Positions 45,635 through 54,621 are shown, numbered from the stretch's first letter. The stretch: 64,000 bases of DNA from CAYMZZ01 sp047600605 (GCA_047600605.1 JASGKK010000003.1:806001-870000); one strand, 5' to 3'. A program made the numbers and translations. Notes: generated from the letters alone by a model not told the origin.

Positions 45635-46714
45635 CTATAAAAGAGAATCAACCAGCTTTTTCAATTCCTGATACCGCTCATGCCGGCCTTCGGGTTTTAT
45701 ACTCATGCAAAGCAGGATAGCACAATAACCTTTTTCCTTATCTACCCAGGGAAAACTGCCAAAGAGCCCCGGACTGCTGACAGTGCGGCTGCCCTCCGTA
45801 CCCTTTTCCATCACCCATTCACCCAATGCATATCCGATGGTAAACCCTGCTTCTGCAGGCGAATACGCAATACGCACCTGGTCTGTAACCAGGTTCTTCT
45901 GCATTTCTGCCACGCTGGCGGCACTTAATATTTGTTGCCCGTTGAATTGACCTTTATGGAGGATCATGACCAGAAAATTCATATAGTCGCTGGCTGTGCT
46001 GCTGGCACCGCCCGCAGGAAGGGCTACAGCTTTGCTGCCAAAATCTGTCTGTTTCATATTTAACGGCTTTGCCAGCCGGTCAGCAAATAACTGCTCAAAA
46101 CTTTTACCGCTTATTTTCTCTATTACGGCACCGGCAATCTGCAATCCAACATTGCTATACCGGAATACGGTGCCGGGGGCGCCTTCCACAGGCATCTGTG
46201 CTATTTGTTGAATAGCCTCCTCCATACTGCTGATATTCTTCATCTGTTGCAGACTTTCTTTAAGTTCAGGCGCTTTGATGCCGGTGAGGTGCGACAGGCA
46301 TTGCCTGATGGTGATCTGACCTTTGCCCTGCTGACTCAGTACTGGCAAATAACGTCCCACGGTATCGGAGAGCTGGAGTTTTCCCTCATCCACAAAAGTC
46401 ATTACCAGTGCAGCACTTAACCATTTGCTGCAACTGGCCACGGGTATCTTGCTATTGGGCGTAAAATCGTCGAGGTTCACTTCTTTTTTCTGTCGGCGTG
46501 CCATCCAGCGGCCAGCCATCTTCTGACGCCTGGTGAGTGCATTTTCTGAGTTACTATACACCAGTTTATCATCTTTATAAATGAGGAGTACAGCGCGCCC
46601 GCCCATTTGAGGCGTCTCGCGTTCGAGCCATTGATCGAGAGGTGCAAAGTGATCCTGTGCGACAGCAGAAAAAAGGAAAAAAGAGAGTAGCGTGATAAGC
46701 AGCGTTTGTTTCAT
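45635..46714 (-). CDS. Exported serine hydrolase (beta-lactamase/EstB type)
   Basis: This is a 359-residue protein with a signal peptide (MKQTLLITLLSFFLFSAVAQ). The class C beta-lactamase/penicillin-binding fold has the SxxK nucleophile motif SCSKW and the Tyr motif YSN in FRYSNVGLQIAG. It resembles EstB-type esterases or D-Ala-D-Ala peptidases rather than true beta-lactamases. It is divergent from the secreted protein gene downstream on the map. Confidence 0.88.
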   Translation of the reverse strand: MKQTLLITLLSFFLFSAVAQDHFAPLDQWLERETPQMGGRAVLLIYKDDKLVYSNSENALTRRQKMAGRWMARRQKKEVNLDDFTPNSKIPVASCSKWLSAALVMTFVDEGKLQLSDTVGRYLPVLSQQGKGQITIRQCLSHLTGIKAPELKESLQQMKNISSMEEAIQQIAQMPVEGAPGTVFRYSNVGLQIAGAVIEKISGKSFEQLFADRLAKPLNMKQTDFGSKAVALPAGGASSTASDYMNFLVMILHKGQFNGQQILSAASVAEMQKNLVTDQVRIAYSPAEAGFTIGYALGEWVMEKGTEGSRTVSSPGLFGSFPWVDKEKGYCAILLCMSIKPEGRHERYQELKKLVDSLL

Positions 46715-46755
46715 ATGTTAAAATGTAGTGAAGTAGGACGGCCGTAGGAGAGAAA

Positions 46756-46806
46756 GGTTTAAAAGTATAAAAGTTTAAAGGTGTAAAGAGTTTAAAGGGT
46801 TTAAAG
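46756..46806. repeat. Octamer array, copy B (single arm)
   Basis: Six degenerate 8-9-bp units of RGTWTAAA lie head to tail (GGTTTAAAAGTATAAAAG at the start). Unlike the other five copies it has no inverted partner arm and lies between divergent rather than convergent or tandem genes. Confidence 0.75.
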
Positions 46807-46862
46807 TGCTGTTTGTTGTCAACTGCTCCAACCGTTCATCCAGCAATCAGTTTCTTTAACAT

Positions 46863-46885
46863 AGCCTTAATGACTTATTAAGGCT
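46863..46885. promoter_or_regulatory. 9-5-9 palindrome in a divergent promoter region
   Basis: AGCCTTAAT and ATTAAGGCT flank a 5-base loop about 190 bp before the secreted protein ATG. It may be an operator or a hairpin; nothing distinguishes these. Confidence 0.35.
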
Positions 46886-47077
46886 GAGTTCATTCACGCT
46901 TTGGATGTTTGCATGCTGGGTTTCGGCGGACAAAAACAGGCTTCGGCAGATTTTAGTGTTTTCTACATACTACGCAAACGTGTTCACGTTCCGCCAGTGA
47001 TGGATAATTGCTTGCCCTCCGCCCGTGATCCGGATAATTTAGTGTCAGCTTATTTATTTAACGCAAAAACATTCGCC

Positions 47078-47524
47078 ATGAAAAAGTTATTCATTATTGC
47101 AGCAGTAATCAGCACGCTTAGCGCAGCGGCCGCCAATACACCCGAAGCGGTGACTGATCGTGTCTTAAAAGCTTTTAAAGAAACATTCCGTGAAGCCAGA
47201 GATATTACCTGGCACAACTACCCGGAATATTACCAGGCCAATTTCAAACAGGCCGAAGTACAGATCCGCGCCCAGTTTTCAGATGATGGTACATTGCTCA
47301 AAACCATCCGCTACTATGGAGAAGATCAGTTGCTTCCCAACGTTGTAGCCAAGCTGAAAAAAAGGTATGCAGGAAAAGAGATCTATGGTATTACCGAAAC
47401 GTCATCTACTGACGATGTAAGTTTTGTGATCAACCTGAGAGATGATGATCATTACTATATCGTAAAATCTGATGTGTTTGGTAATCTTCAGCAAACGGAT
47501 AAATTCAAACGGGCTGATAAATAA
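47078..47524 (+). CDS. Small secreted protein, first of three paralogues
   Basis: This is a 148-residue protein with a signal peptide (MKKLFIIAAVISTLSAAAA). A compact PepSY/DUF2874-like alpha-beta domain follows: helix AVTDRVLKAFKETFREARD, then ITWHNYPEYYQANFK and IRAQFSDDGTLLKTIRYYG. It shares fold, length and motif order with the genes at 54028 and 54622. It probably works in the periplasm; the ligand is unknown. ATG 47078 gives the signal peptide, and longer in-frame starts do not. Confidence 0.8.
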   Translation: MKKLFIIAAVISTLSAAAANTPEAVTDRVLKAFKETFREARDITWHNYPEYYQANFKQAEVQIRAQFSDDGTLLKTIRYYGEDQLLPNVVAKLKKRYAGKEIYGITETSSTDDVSFVINLRDDDHYYIVKSDVFGNLQQTDKFKRADK

Positions 47525-47567
47525 TATACAGTCTGAATTTTTTAAATAGCCGGAGTCTTTCTTTGAG

Positions 47568-47593
47568 AAGCAATATCTGTTCAGGTATTGCTT
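47568..47593 (+). terminator. Terminator after the secreted protein gene
   Basis: AAGCAATA (47568-47575) pairs with TATTGCTT (47586-47593), followed by TTTTG. It lies 43 bp past the stop codon. Confidence 0.75.
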
Positions 47594-47600
47594 TTTTGTT

Positions 47601-49457
47601 TTACAAACAAACCGAAGCGGCCAGGTATCGCCAGTCGCGGGTGAGCGGAGAATATGCGGTACTGGCTTCTATGGGCCGTGTAAGAACACTTTTTTGCAAT
47701 ATTTTATGATCCACCAGTTTTTGGCGGGCATCACGTATCAATTCCTGCATACCGGGATGAAGCATCCATTGCAGTTGCGGCGGCTCAAACCCGGTTTTAT
47801 CTTTTCGCCAGGTAATAGCTGTAGGCAATTGCTGATCCATTGTTTGCCTTAAGATCCACTTGGTCCATCCCTGCCTGATCTTGAAATGGGCCGGCAGGCT
47901 GAATACAAAATTGACAAGTTCGTGGCTGAGAAACGGAAGACGTGTTTCCCGTCCATGCGCCATTGCATTTCTGTCGGCATACCGGAGCAGCTCATCCAAC
48001 CCATGGGTGGAGGTGTTGAAATGTAAAACACCGTTGAGGCTATGTATTTCCGGCGTGGTATAGTAGGCTTCCTTGCTTTGCAGGCGCACAAAGTCGCGGT
48101 GCAGGTCAGGTTGCTGCAAGGCATGCAGGAGATATTGCCGCTCGAGTATCACAGAAGCCAGGTCGGGGAAAAGTGCAGCCATTACATTTTTGAAACCGAA
48201 TTTTTCTCCGATACCCAGGCTGTGTGCACTGGCAATTTCCTTACTGCGCAGCAGGCGGCGTTTCACAAACAGCTCCTGCCAGTACCATTTATAGTATTTA
48301 TGATAGCCAGCCAGTATTTCATCGGCGCCCTGCCCGTCCAGTAATACTTTTACCTCTGTGCCGGCAGCCAGTTTAAACACCATGTATTGGGCAAAAGCAC
48401 TGGCCGAACCTACCGGCTCTTCCTGGTGATGCATAAAGGTCTGCCAGAGTTCGGGCAGGTCTGCATCGCTGAGTACAGAGATATGATGTGGCAGTTGCCA
48501 GGGAGTGGTGATCAGCCGGGCATAGGAAAGTTCGTCTTTTTCAAAACCAGGAAAATGAGCAGTAAAGCAATGCAGTGGGTTATTGGGTTGCAGATCATGG
48601 ATACGGGCTGCAATGGCAGAGCTATCGAGACCACCACTCAGGGAGCAACCTACGGCCACATCGCTGCGCAATCGTCTTTTTACAGAGGCGTCGAGCAGTG
48701 AGCTGAATTTTTCGATAGCCTCTGTATCTGTTATACGCAGGTTTTGTTCATCGGGATCGATCTCATAATACTTTTCAATACTGAAATATCCATCCGTGGG
48801 ATTAAAATAAAGCCTTGAAGCAGGCGGTAACTTCTGTACCTGCTCAAAGAAAGTTTCCTGTGGGTCAGCGGGATTGCCTGTATAGCCAATCGTAATAAAG
48901 TTGAAAAGCATTTTTTGATTGACCGTACGAGGCAGACCGGCAGCCCATAATGCTTTTATTTCGGAGGCAAAAAGAAACTCATTATCCTGCTTGCAGAAAA
49001 AAAATGGTTTTTCACCAAAGCGGTCACGTGCGGCAAAGAGTTCCTGTTCTTCTTCATCCCAGATGGCAAAAGCAAACATGCCATCGAAATGATCCACACA
49101 GTCGTCCTGCCAGCAATCATAGGCTGCCAGTATCACTTCTGTGTCTGATTGGGTATGAAAGCGGTAGCCTTCGTTCTGTAATTGCTTGCGAAGCTCAATG
49201 TAATTGTAGATCTCTCCATTGTGCACGATACTGTACCGTGCACCGGTTTGGGGATTCTGAAAATGCATGGGCTGATCGCCGGCAGGAGTAAGATCGAGGA
49301 TAGCCAGCCGCCGGTGCCCCAGCAGTGCGGTTTGAGAATCATTTTGCCAGAGCCCTTTTCCGTCGGGACCCCGGTGAGCCAGTGCAGCCGTCATTCGCTC
49401 CAGCGTGTCAGGACCATGTTTAGGCCCGCTCTGTATAATGCCCGCAATGCCACACAT
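47601..49457 (-). CDS. asnB: Asparagine synthase (glutamine-hydrolysing)
   Basis: This is a 618-residue two-domain enzyme. The N-terminal glutaminase domain has catalytic Cys2 (MCGIAG) and RGPDGKGLW. The C-terminal synthetase domain has the PP-loop SLSGGLDSSAIAARI near residue 267. It makes asparagine from aspartate, ATP and glutamine. The gene stands alone, with a gap holding octamer repeat copy C upstream. Related AsnB-like proteins sometimes modify peptides or sugars, but no such cluster is near. Confidence 0.93.
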   Translation of the reverse strand: MCGIAGIIQSGPKHGPDTLERMTAALAHRGPDGKGLWQNDSQTALLGHRRLAILDLTPAGDQPMHFQNPQTGARYSIVHNGEIYNYIELRKQLQNEGYRFHTQSDTEVILAAYDCWQDDCVDHFDGMFAFAIWDEEEQELFAARDRFGEKPFFFCKQDNEFLFASEIKALWAAGLPRTVNQKMLFNFITIGYTGNPADPQETFFEQVQKLPPASRLYFNPTDGYFSIEKYYEIDPDEQNLRITDTEAIEKFSSLLDASVKRRLRSDVAVGCSLSGGLDSSAIAARIHDLQPNNPLHCFTAHFPGFEKDELSYARLITTPWQLPHHISVLSDADLPELWQTFMHHQEEPVGSASAFAQYMVFKLAAGTEVKVLLDGQGADEILAGYHKYYKWYWQELFVKRRLLRSKEIASAHSLGIGEKFGFKNVMAALFPDLASVILERQYLLHALQQPDLHRDFVRLQSKEAYYTTPEIHSLNGVLHFNTSTHGLDELLRYADRNAMAHGRETRLPFLSHELVNFVFSLPAHFKIRQGWTKWILRQTMDQQLPTAITWRKDKTGFEPPQLQWMLHPGMQELIRDARQKLVDHKILQKSVLTRPIEASTAYSPLTRDWRYLAASVCL

Positions 49458-49493
49458 ACTGTAAATATCTTAAATTATCGGGAGTATAAGATC

Positions 49494-49586
49494 AGTATAA
49501 AAAGTTTAAAGGTATAAAGCGTTTCAAGAGTCTTCTTAACCCTTTAAACGCTTTATACCCTTTATACTCTTTAAACTATTTAAACT
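49494..49586. repeat. Octamer-based inverted repeat, copy C
   Basis: GGTATAAAGCGTTT (49511-49524) is exactly inverted at 49546-49559. Flanking octamers extend each arm, and the right arm includes the stop codon of the next gene (49576-49578). Confidence 0.75.
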
Positions 49587-50226
49587 GTATAGGCAACTTC
49601 GCCACGACATCATCCCACGCCATCACGAGGTCGGCACCGGTGTCGGTTTTTTCAAAAAGCATGGTGAAATATTCCAGCGGTGGGTTGTTGTGGGTGACAG
49701 GAATAACAAAACGCTGTACATCCTTTGTGCTATCCTGCTTAAGCCCCCAGGTATTGATATTGGTATTGAGTGCAATGGTCCAGGTATGTGGTTTTGGAAT
49801 ACAGTAGATGATATAACGTCCCGCTGCAATCCGTTTGTTCTGGATGGTTACAGGTTTAAAAAAAGTGATTTCGGTCGACTCATTGGCTCCCAGCCGCCAG
49901 GGCTCATCATACTTCAGGATACTGAGAAAACGGCGGCGCGAAAGATGGGGGCGACTGTAAATGACGCGGGCTACAGGCTGCTCTATTACTTTACCATTCG
50001 CCATCTTGAGTTTGGGATAATCGGCAGGAAAATAGCTCATGTCCATCGGCGACATGTCGGTATTGATGTAATAGGGGTAATTTTCCTGTGTTGCCGTAGA
50101 CGGCAATGTGTCCGTTTTGTCGGATGAAACGGGTGGTATGGTAGTCGGCTTTTTTTCCTGACCATCCTGACAGGACAGAAGACCGGTCAGCAACAATAGC
50201 AATGAAAAGAGACGCAACAGGTTCAT
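49576..50226 (-). CDS. DUF2911 lipoprotein
   Basis: This is a 216-residue protein with a lipobox (LLTGLLSC, Cys19) and then a DUF2911 domain. Typical pieces are SPMDMSYFPADYPKLK, RVIYSRPHLS and WRLGANESTEITFFKPV. The function is unknown. It is a tandem paralogue of the gene 11 bp upstream on the same strand, which has a cleavable signal rather than a lipobox. ATG 50226 is required for the lipobox to sit normally. Confidence 0.88.
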   Translation of the reverse strand: MNLLRLFSLLLLLTGLLSCQDGQEKKPTTIPPVSSDKTDTLPSTATQENYPYYINTDMSPMDMSYFPADYPKLKMANGKVIEQPVARVIYSRPHLSRRRFLSILKYDEPWRLGANESTEITFFKPVTIQNKRIAAGRYIIYCIPKPHTWTIALNTNINTWGLKQDSTKDVQRFVIPVTHNNPPLEYFTMLFEKTDTGADLVMAWDDVVAKLPIQFK

Positions 50227-50237
50227 GAGATTGGCAA

Positions 50238-50807
50238 TTAAGGTTGAATGGGAACAGCCACTTTTGTATTTTCCCATGCAATAATAAGACTAAAATTCTC
50301 TTTGGTTTTTTCAAATGTCATGCAAAGCATCTCGGCGGTTTCGCCAAGCGTCTCTACCGGCACTTCCACCCTCACCAGGTCTTTGGCCTGATTATATTTG
50401 AAACTACCCCAGATATCGGTTTCTTTATTGATAATAATCGTCCAGAACTTTTCTTTTACAATAGCATAAAGCGTGTAACGGCCTTTGGGAATCTTCTTGC
50501 CACCAATGGTCACCGGCTTGTAAAATTCCAGTTCGGTAGCTTCATTGGCTCCCAGTCGCCACAGTTTGCCGTACTCGACCAGGTTACCAAAAATGGGGCG
50601 GCCCTCTCTTTTGGGACGGCTGTAAATAACCCGTGCAATGGGGGCTTCGGGGGTTTTATTCTGGATCTTGAGCAGGGGGTAATTGACCGGGTAATAGCTG
50701 ACATCCAACGGAGACTTGTCTGCTTCGGGCAGCGAAGACTGGGCAAAACTGTTTACACTGAGCAACAGGCTCAGACAGGCAAGAAAGGCTTGTTGTAAAA
50801 ATTTCAT
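50238..50807 (-). CDS. DUF2911 exported protein
   Basis: This is a 189-residue protein with a Sec signal peptide (MKFLQQAFLACLSLLLSVNS) and a DUF2911 domain (SPLDVSYYPVNYPLLK, RVIYSRPKREGRPIFG, WRLGANEATELEFYKPV). It sits 11 bp before its lipoprotein paralogue, indicating a duplication within one operon. ATG 50807 places the signal peptide at the N-terminus; the upstream in-frame extension does not. Confidence 0.88.
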   Translation of the reverse strand: MKFLQQAFLACLSLLLSVNSFAQSSLPEADKSPLDVSYYPVNYPLLKIQNKTPEAPIARVIYSRPKREGRPIFGNLVEYGKLWRLGANEATELEFYKPVTIGGKKIPKGRYTLYAIVKEKFWTIIINKETDIWGSFKYNQAKDLVRVEVPVETLGETAEMLCMTFEKTKENFSLIIAWENTKVAVPIQP

Positions 50808-50854
50808 GAGCGCAAAATTATAGGATACAAAACTGAACCAGCCGCCGCTGGTCA

Positions 50855-51451
50855 TTATAAATCTTGTAAAAGACGTTGGTACTCCTGCCGGGCAAAAGGC
50901 AACACGTCTTTCCAGAACTGACGATAACAACTTTCCAAAAGTTGGTAATGCTCTTCAAAAAGCTTTTTAGCAGCCTGACTGCTGTCTATATAAGCAGCCC
51001 GGCGCACCAGTCCTCCGAAACTATTGTGAATGCCCTGGTGCGACCGGTAATTGTACAGCCAGTTTTGCTCCTTCATATAGGGAAACATACGGGCAAACGG
51101 CTCAGGAAACCATTGCTGTTGCTGCTCCAACTGCTGATATACCTCGTTGCTAAAAGCCAGTAATCCGGCCGGGGCAAACGCTGTTTCGTCCAGTGCAAGA
51201 AAATGATCGTAAACCACATCCACAAAAGCTCCACTGTATAAACGGTAGGCGGGTCTGAATATTTCACCCGCCTGGCGCGTGGCAGGATGATCGTCTGTAA
51301 ATGTATCAATAGACCGGTGCAGCATGATGCCAGCCTGTACCGGCAATGGGTATAACAGTTTTTTCTTTCCTTTAACAAAGTCACTGATCATATTGCCCAG
51401 CAGGATCTGCGGGTGATGGAAAGATAAACGAGCGTGTGCCAGGTAATTCAT
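50855..51451 (-). CDS. acpH: Acyl carrier protein phosphodiesterase
   Basis: This is a 198-residue DUF479 hydrolase related to the HD superfamily. It starts MNYLAHARLSF, with LLGNMISDFVKG, MLHRSIDTFTDDHP and DVVYDHFLA supplying the conserved His and Asp residues. AcpH removes the 4'-phosphopantetheine arm from acyl carrier protein. It is followed by the DUF2911 pair on the same strand. Confidence 0.9.
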   Translation of the reverse strand: MNYLAHARLSFHHPQILLGNMISDFVKGKKKLLYPLPVQAGIMLHRSIDTFTDDHPATRQAGEIFRPAYRLYSGAFVDVVYDHFLALDETAFAPAGLLAFSNEVYQQLEQQQQWFPEPFARMFPYMKEQNWLYNYRSHQGIHNSFGGLVRRAAYIDSSQAAKKLFEEHYQLLESCYRQFWKDVLPFARQEYQRLLQDL

Positions 51452-51517
51452 CCGTGTAGATTAAAAGAGTATTCCGTTAGGGACGGTACTCTAATTTACT
51501 ACAATAATGATGACGGG

Positions 51518-52804
51518 TCAGTTGCCGGCAAATGTTACGATAGCTTTTATTAATGTACCCGGGAGTGCCAACGATGGATCGCTATAGGCTTTGACATTGG
51601 CCGCCCGGTCATTTTCCCTGACAAGTTTTAATACGTGATTCATATCATCGACCAGCAACAGTTTTGCAGCGGGGTTAGCTGACTGTAGCGCATCTGCATC
51701 AGTTTGTGTTACCTGCAGATCTTTTGTACCCTGCACGATAAGGGCCGGACAGGACAGGTTAGCAATGAGTGCAGCCGGATCAAGGGGCAGCCATGATTGC
51801 AGATAAGGTTGTACGGCAGGTGCCAGCAGATTGAGCAGCGAGGGATTTACTTTTGTTACACGCAGCCCTTTTTCCAGCGAATCAAGTGCGAGCGAAAACT
51901 CCTGGTAAAGTGCATCGGTAAATTGTGAGCGTGTTTGTTCTTTCAGCAATACAGCTGCTTTGCGGCCTGCACCTGCCAGGCTGATAAACCCATCGGCTTT
52001 AACTTTATTGGCTATCAGCAAACCGATCAATGATCCTTCACTGTGTCCGGCAATCATTATCCGCCTGTATCCCTTTTGTCGCAATACGCCAAAAAGCGCT
52101 TCGGCATCGGCAGCAATATCTCCAATGGTAGAGTTGAGTATACGGGCATTATCAGTGAACCTGCTTTTTCCTATTCCCCGTTTGTCGTATCGCAGGCTGG
52201 CAATGCCATGTGCCGCGAGGCTATCGGCCAGCTGTAGCAATGAATTGTTGCTACCGGGCAAAAGAGGACTGTTGCCATTGCGGTCGGTAGGGCCGGAACC
52301 GGCAATAAGCAGGATGGCTACTTTTTTTGAATCATTGACGGGTGTTACCAGGCTACCCGACAGGGTTATTCCCGCAGTTTCCAGTGTGATGTTCTCTTCG
52401 GGATAAGGCCGGGGAACGCTGGCTTCTGCGGCAGCCGCCGGTATTTTATCGCCTTTGATCAGATTCAGGGGGATTTTTATACCCTGTATAAAGTGGCCTT
52501 TGATAAGGGTATCGTTTTCCAGCACACCTTCATAGCCGATCCCCATAGAATTGATTTTCATTCGGATGGAACGTTCGCTGACGATCACGGAGTCAAAGGC
52601 CAGGCCATATCCACCCTGATCAGGACTATCCATACTGGCCTGCCACTGGCCAGTGGGCCCATTTTTTATATGAAATACCAGGCGCAGGCTTTTGCCTGCC
52701 TGTATGATACCAGACCAGGTACCGGGGAGGCTACCTGTGGTTTGCGCCGGCAATGTGTATTGAGATACAATGAATAAGATCAGGATAAGGCTGCGAATTT
52801 TCAT
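51518..52804 (-). CDS. Exported alpha/beta hydrolase with N-terminal beta domain
   Basis: This is a 428-residue protein. After a signal peptide (MKIRSLILILFIVSQYTLPA) comes an N-terminal beta-rich domain of about 120 residues (GTWSGIIQAGKSLRLVFHI), then an alpha/beta hydrolase. The oxyanion region is LLIAGSGPTDRNGNSPL, the nucleophile elbow AGHSEGSLIG, and the terminal His is in DDMNHVLKLV. This fits secreted esterase or peptidase proteins. It starts 12 bp after sdpI, so it may belong to the sdpR-sdpI operon. Confidence 0.88.
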   Translation of the reverse strand: MKIRSLILILFIVSQYTLPAQTTGSLPGTWSGIIQAGKSLRLVFHIKNGPTGQWQASMDSPDQGGYGLAFDSVIVSERSIRMKINSMGIGYEGVLENDTLIKGHFIQGIKIPLNLIKGDKIPAAAAEASVPRPYPEENITLETAGITLSGSLVTPVNDSKKVAILLIAGSGPTDRNGNSPLLPGSNNSLLQLADSLAAHGIASLRYDKRGIGKSRFTDNARILNSTIGDIAADAEALFGVLRQKGYRRIMIAGHSEGSLIGLLIANKVKADGFISLAGAGRKAAVLLKEQTRSQFTDALYQEFSLALDSLEKGLRVTKVNPSLLNLLAPAVQPYLQSWLPLDPAALIANLSCPALIVQGTKDLQVTQTDADALQSANPAAKLLLVDDMNHVLKLVRENDRAANVKAYSDPSLALPGTLIKAIVTFAGN

Positions 52805-52816
52805 AACAGGAAAGGC

Positions 52817-53485
52817 TTAAGGCTGAGGTATATTTTTTTGTTTTTGACGATAAAGCCGGTAGGAATATATCATAGGTATTAGCGTGATTACCATCGTAAT
52901 GCAAATAAAAACAGCCAGTACGATCCTGGAAGGCAGGAGAAATGCGAGCAAAAAGATGACTATACCTCCGGCAAACCAGAGCTTACCTGCCAGGCGGTGG
53001 GTTTCTTTCCAGTTTTCTTCATCATGCAGTGTCCAGGGCAGCCGCATGCCGGCAAAGTAGTTGGGTTTGAGGTTGAACATATAATTGCCCAGGATACACC
53101 AGAATGCACCCAAAACTGCCACCAACAAATTAGCATTCAATGAGATAGAGCCACTTCGGCTACTGTATATGATAAAAAAGCTGATAAAGGACAACAGCAG
53201 GGTAATGGCAAAGCCAAGCTTTTTGAGGCGTGCTTTGTTTTCAGGAGCTGATTTTTTGGGATCTATTTTATAGATAAGTGGAAAGAAAAGATGGATGGCA
53301 GCGGCCATAACAGTGAAGATGATCACCATGGTGACCAACTCGGTTTTGCTGCCAAAACGGTCCGGATTGCCCTGAAAATCAAAATGCATGGGCACTTTTA
53401 CGGGCAGATCATTCCAGATGCTGATCAGGTAGGCTCCCGGAGCCACAATAGCCAGCCAGGCGGTAAGGTTCAATAGTCTTTTCAT
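52817..53485 (-). CDS. sdpI: SdpI-family membrane protein
   Basis: This is a 222-residue protein with a DUF1648 segment near the N-terminus (VPMHFDFQGNPDRFGSK) and about six transmembrane helices ending with the SdpI-type membrane region. In Bacillus subtilis SdpI is an immunity and signalling protein for the SdpC toxin. Here one base separates it from the ArsR-type gene, giving the same sdpR-sdpI pairing. No sdpC-like toxin gene is near, so immunity function is only inferred. Confidence 0.88.
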   Translation of the reverse strand: MKRLLNLTAWLAIVAPGAYLISIWNDLPVKVPMHFDFQGNPDRFGSKTELVTMVIIFTVMAAAIHLFFPLIYKIDPKKSAPENKARLKKLGFAITLLLSFISFFIIYSSRSGSISLNANLLVAVLGAFWCILGNYMFNLKPNYFAGMRLPWTLHDEENWKETHRLAGKLWFAGGIVIFLLAFLLPSRIVLAVFICITMVITLIPMIYSYRLYRQKQKNIPQP

Positions 53486-53486
53486 G

Positions 53487-53750
53487 TTATCGCTTTTTAG
53501 AACTGAATTGCATCAGCCATTTCATAATCTCATCTACTACGGTTGTATTCAATGAGTAATAAATGTATTGTCCTTCCTTTTCAGAGCTAACCAGCTTTGC
53601 CTGTTTCAATATATCCAGGTGGTGTGAAATGCTTGGCCACGACATATTAAATCGTTCAGCAATTTCGCCGGCTGTCATATCTCTTTCCCGCAACAGCTCC
53701 AGTATTTCGCGCCGGGTACCATCATTCAACGCTTTGAAAATGCTGTTCAT
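53487..53750 (-). CDS. sdpR: ArsR/SmtB-family autorepressor, SdpR type
   Basis: This is an 87-residue winged-helix repressor (LNDGTRREILELLRERDMTA, then MSWPSISHHLDILKQAKLV for helix-turn-helix and EGQYIYYSL for the wing). It lacks the Cys metal-binding motif ELCVCDL of metalloregulators, so it probably senses by protein contact, as SdpR does with SdpI. It is first in the operon with sdpI. A palindrome ATTTAGA-N6-TCTAAAT lies 22 bp upstream. Confidence 0.92.
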   Translation of the reverse strand: MNSIFKALNDGTRREILELLRERDMTAGEIAERFNMSWPSISHHLDILKQAKLVSSEKEGQYIYYSLNTTVVDEIMKWLMQFSSKKR

Positions 53751-53771
53751 TCCACAGTTTATTCGTTAAAT

Positions 53772-53791
53772 ATTTAGACAAATATCTAAAT
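53772..53791. promoter_or_regulatory. Candidate SdpR operator
   Basis: Inverted arms ATTTAGA (53772-53778) and TCTAAAT (53785-53791) lie 22 bp upstream of the sdpR ATG, where an autorepressor would bind across the promoter. Confidence 0.6.
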
Positions 53792-53932
53792 AAAAAAATA
53801 TTTTATCAAATCAAATCTGTATCAAATGCGGAAATACTGCTTATAAGTGGTCGAAAAAAAGGGATGTGCGGTTAATGTATGATAACAGCTGTTAACGCTG
53901 TTTAACACCCGTTTCCATTAATCCCAATTTGC

Positions 53933-53963
53933 TTGTGCAGAGGTGTAACCCGGGATACTTTTG
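53933..53963 (+). promoter_or_regulatory. Promoter of the second small secreted paralogue
   Basis: TTG at 53933-53935, a 20-bp spacer and TACTTTTG at 53956-53963 match the Bacteroidota consensus. The leader would be about 60 nt. Confidence 0.65.
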
Positions 53964-54027
53964 TGTCGTCATACTTACCAAATGACAATTTTTAAAAAAT
54001 AACCCTAACAAAAAAATACTTCGAGTT

Positions 54028-54471
54028 ATGAAAAAGATCATCCTTACACTGGCAATCGCAATCAGCAGTATTGCTTCATTTGCAGCAGGAGAAGAAACAA
54101 CAGTAAATGCTACTATTCAGAATGCATTCAATAAAGAGTTTGCCGGTGCTACCGACGTAGCATGGACAATTGGCAAAAACAGTTACAAAGCTTCTTTTGT
54201 GATGAACAATCAGCGCCTGATGGCTTATTACACAACAGATGGAGAGCTGATGGGTATTACCCGCAACCTGAGTTCACTGGATCTGCCGCTGAATCTTCAG
54301 TCAGGTTTGAAGAAAAGTTATAATGGTTACTGGATCTCTGATCTGTTTGAAGTGTCAAACAACGATGGCAGCAGCTATTATATCACACTTGAGAAAGCAG
54401 ACGAAAGTGTTGTACTGGAATCAAGCAACGGAAGTAAATGGACCGTTTACAAAAAAATAACAAAAGCATAA
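54028..54471 (+). CDS. Small secreted protein, second of three paralogues
   Basis: This is a 147-residue protein with a signal peptide (MKKIILTLAIAISSIASFAA). The mature PepSY/DUF2874-like domain has an N-terminal helix ending NKEFAGATDVAWTIGKN, beta strands YKASFVMNNQRLMAYYTTDG, and a late VSNNDGSSYYITLE. It has its own promoter, then its own terminator before the third paralogue, so it is probably expressed alone. Function unknown. Confidence 0.85.
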   Translation: MKKIILTLAIAISSIASFAAGEETTVNATIQNAFNKEFAGATDVAWTIGKNSYKASFVMNNQRLMAYYTTDGELMGITRNLSSLDLPLNLQSGLKKSYNGYWISDLFEVSNNDGSSYYITLEKADESVVLESSNGSKWTVYKKITKA

Positions 54472-54496
54472 GCAGTTAGTTTTGGTGTGTGGTAAA

Positions 54497-54537
54497 AACA
54501 AGCCCCGTACTTCTGCTTTCGGAGACGGGGTTTTGTT
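54497..54537 (+). terminator. Terminator after the second secreted paralogue
   Basis: CCCCGT (54503-54508) and ACGGGG (54525-54530) form a stem that AACAA/TTGTT bases extend, with a TTTTG tract. It lies just past the stop codon. Confidence 0.7.
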
Positions 54538-54621
54538 ATAATAAAAACGGAGATACCTGCACCACCCACTTGTTATATATTTTTTGCAATAATCATTTCA
54601 TCATTAACCTTAACCTTTTCT

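Larger units (their letters stand above)
46715..47077. other. Intergenic region with octamer array, palindrome and promoter
   Basis: This is 363 bp between divergent genes. It holds octamer array copy B (46756-46806), a 9-5-9 palindrome (46863-46885) and a candidate promoter for the next gene: TTG near 47010, about 20 bp, then TAATTTAG near 47034. I see no supported ORF. Confidence 0.5.

Noticed and set aside
46756..46806. Possible CRISPR array
   Set aside because: The units are 8-9 bp with no spacers and there are no cas genes; it belongs to the octamer repeat family.
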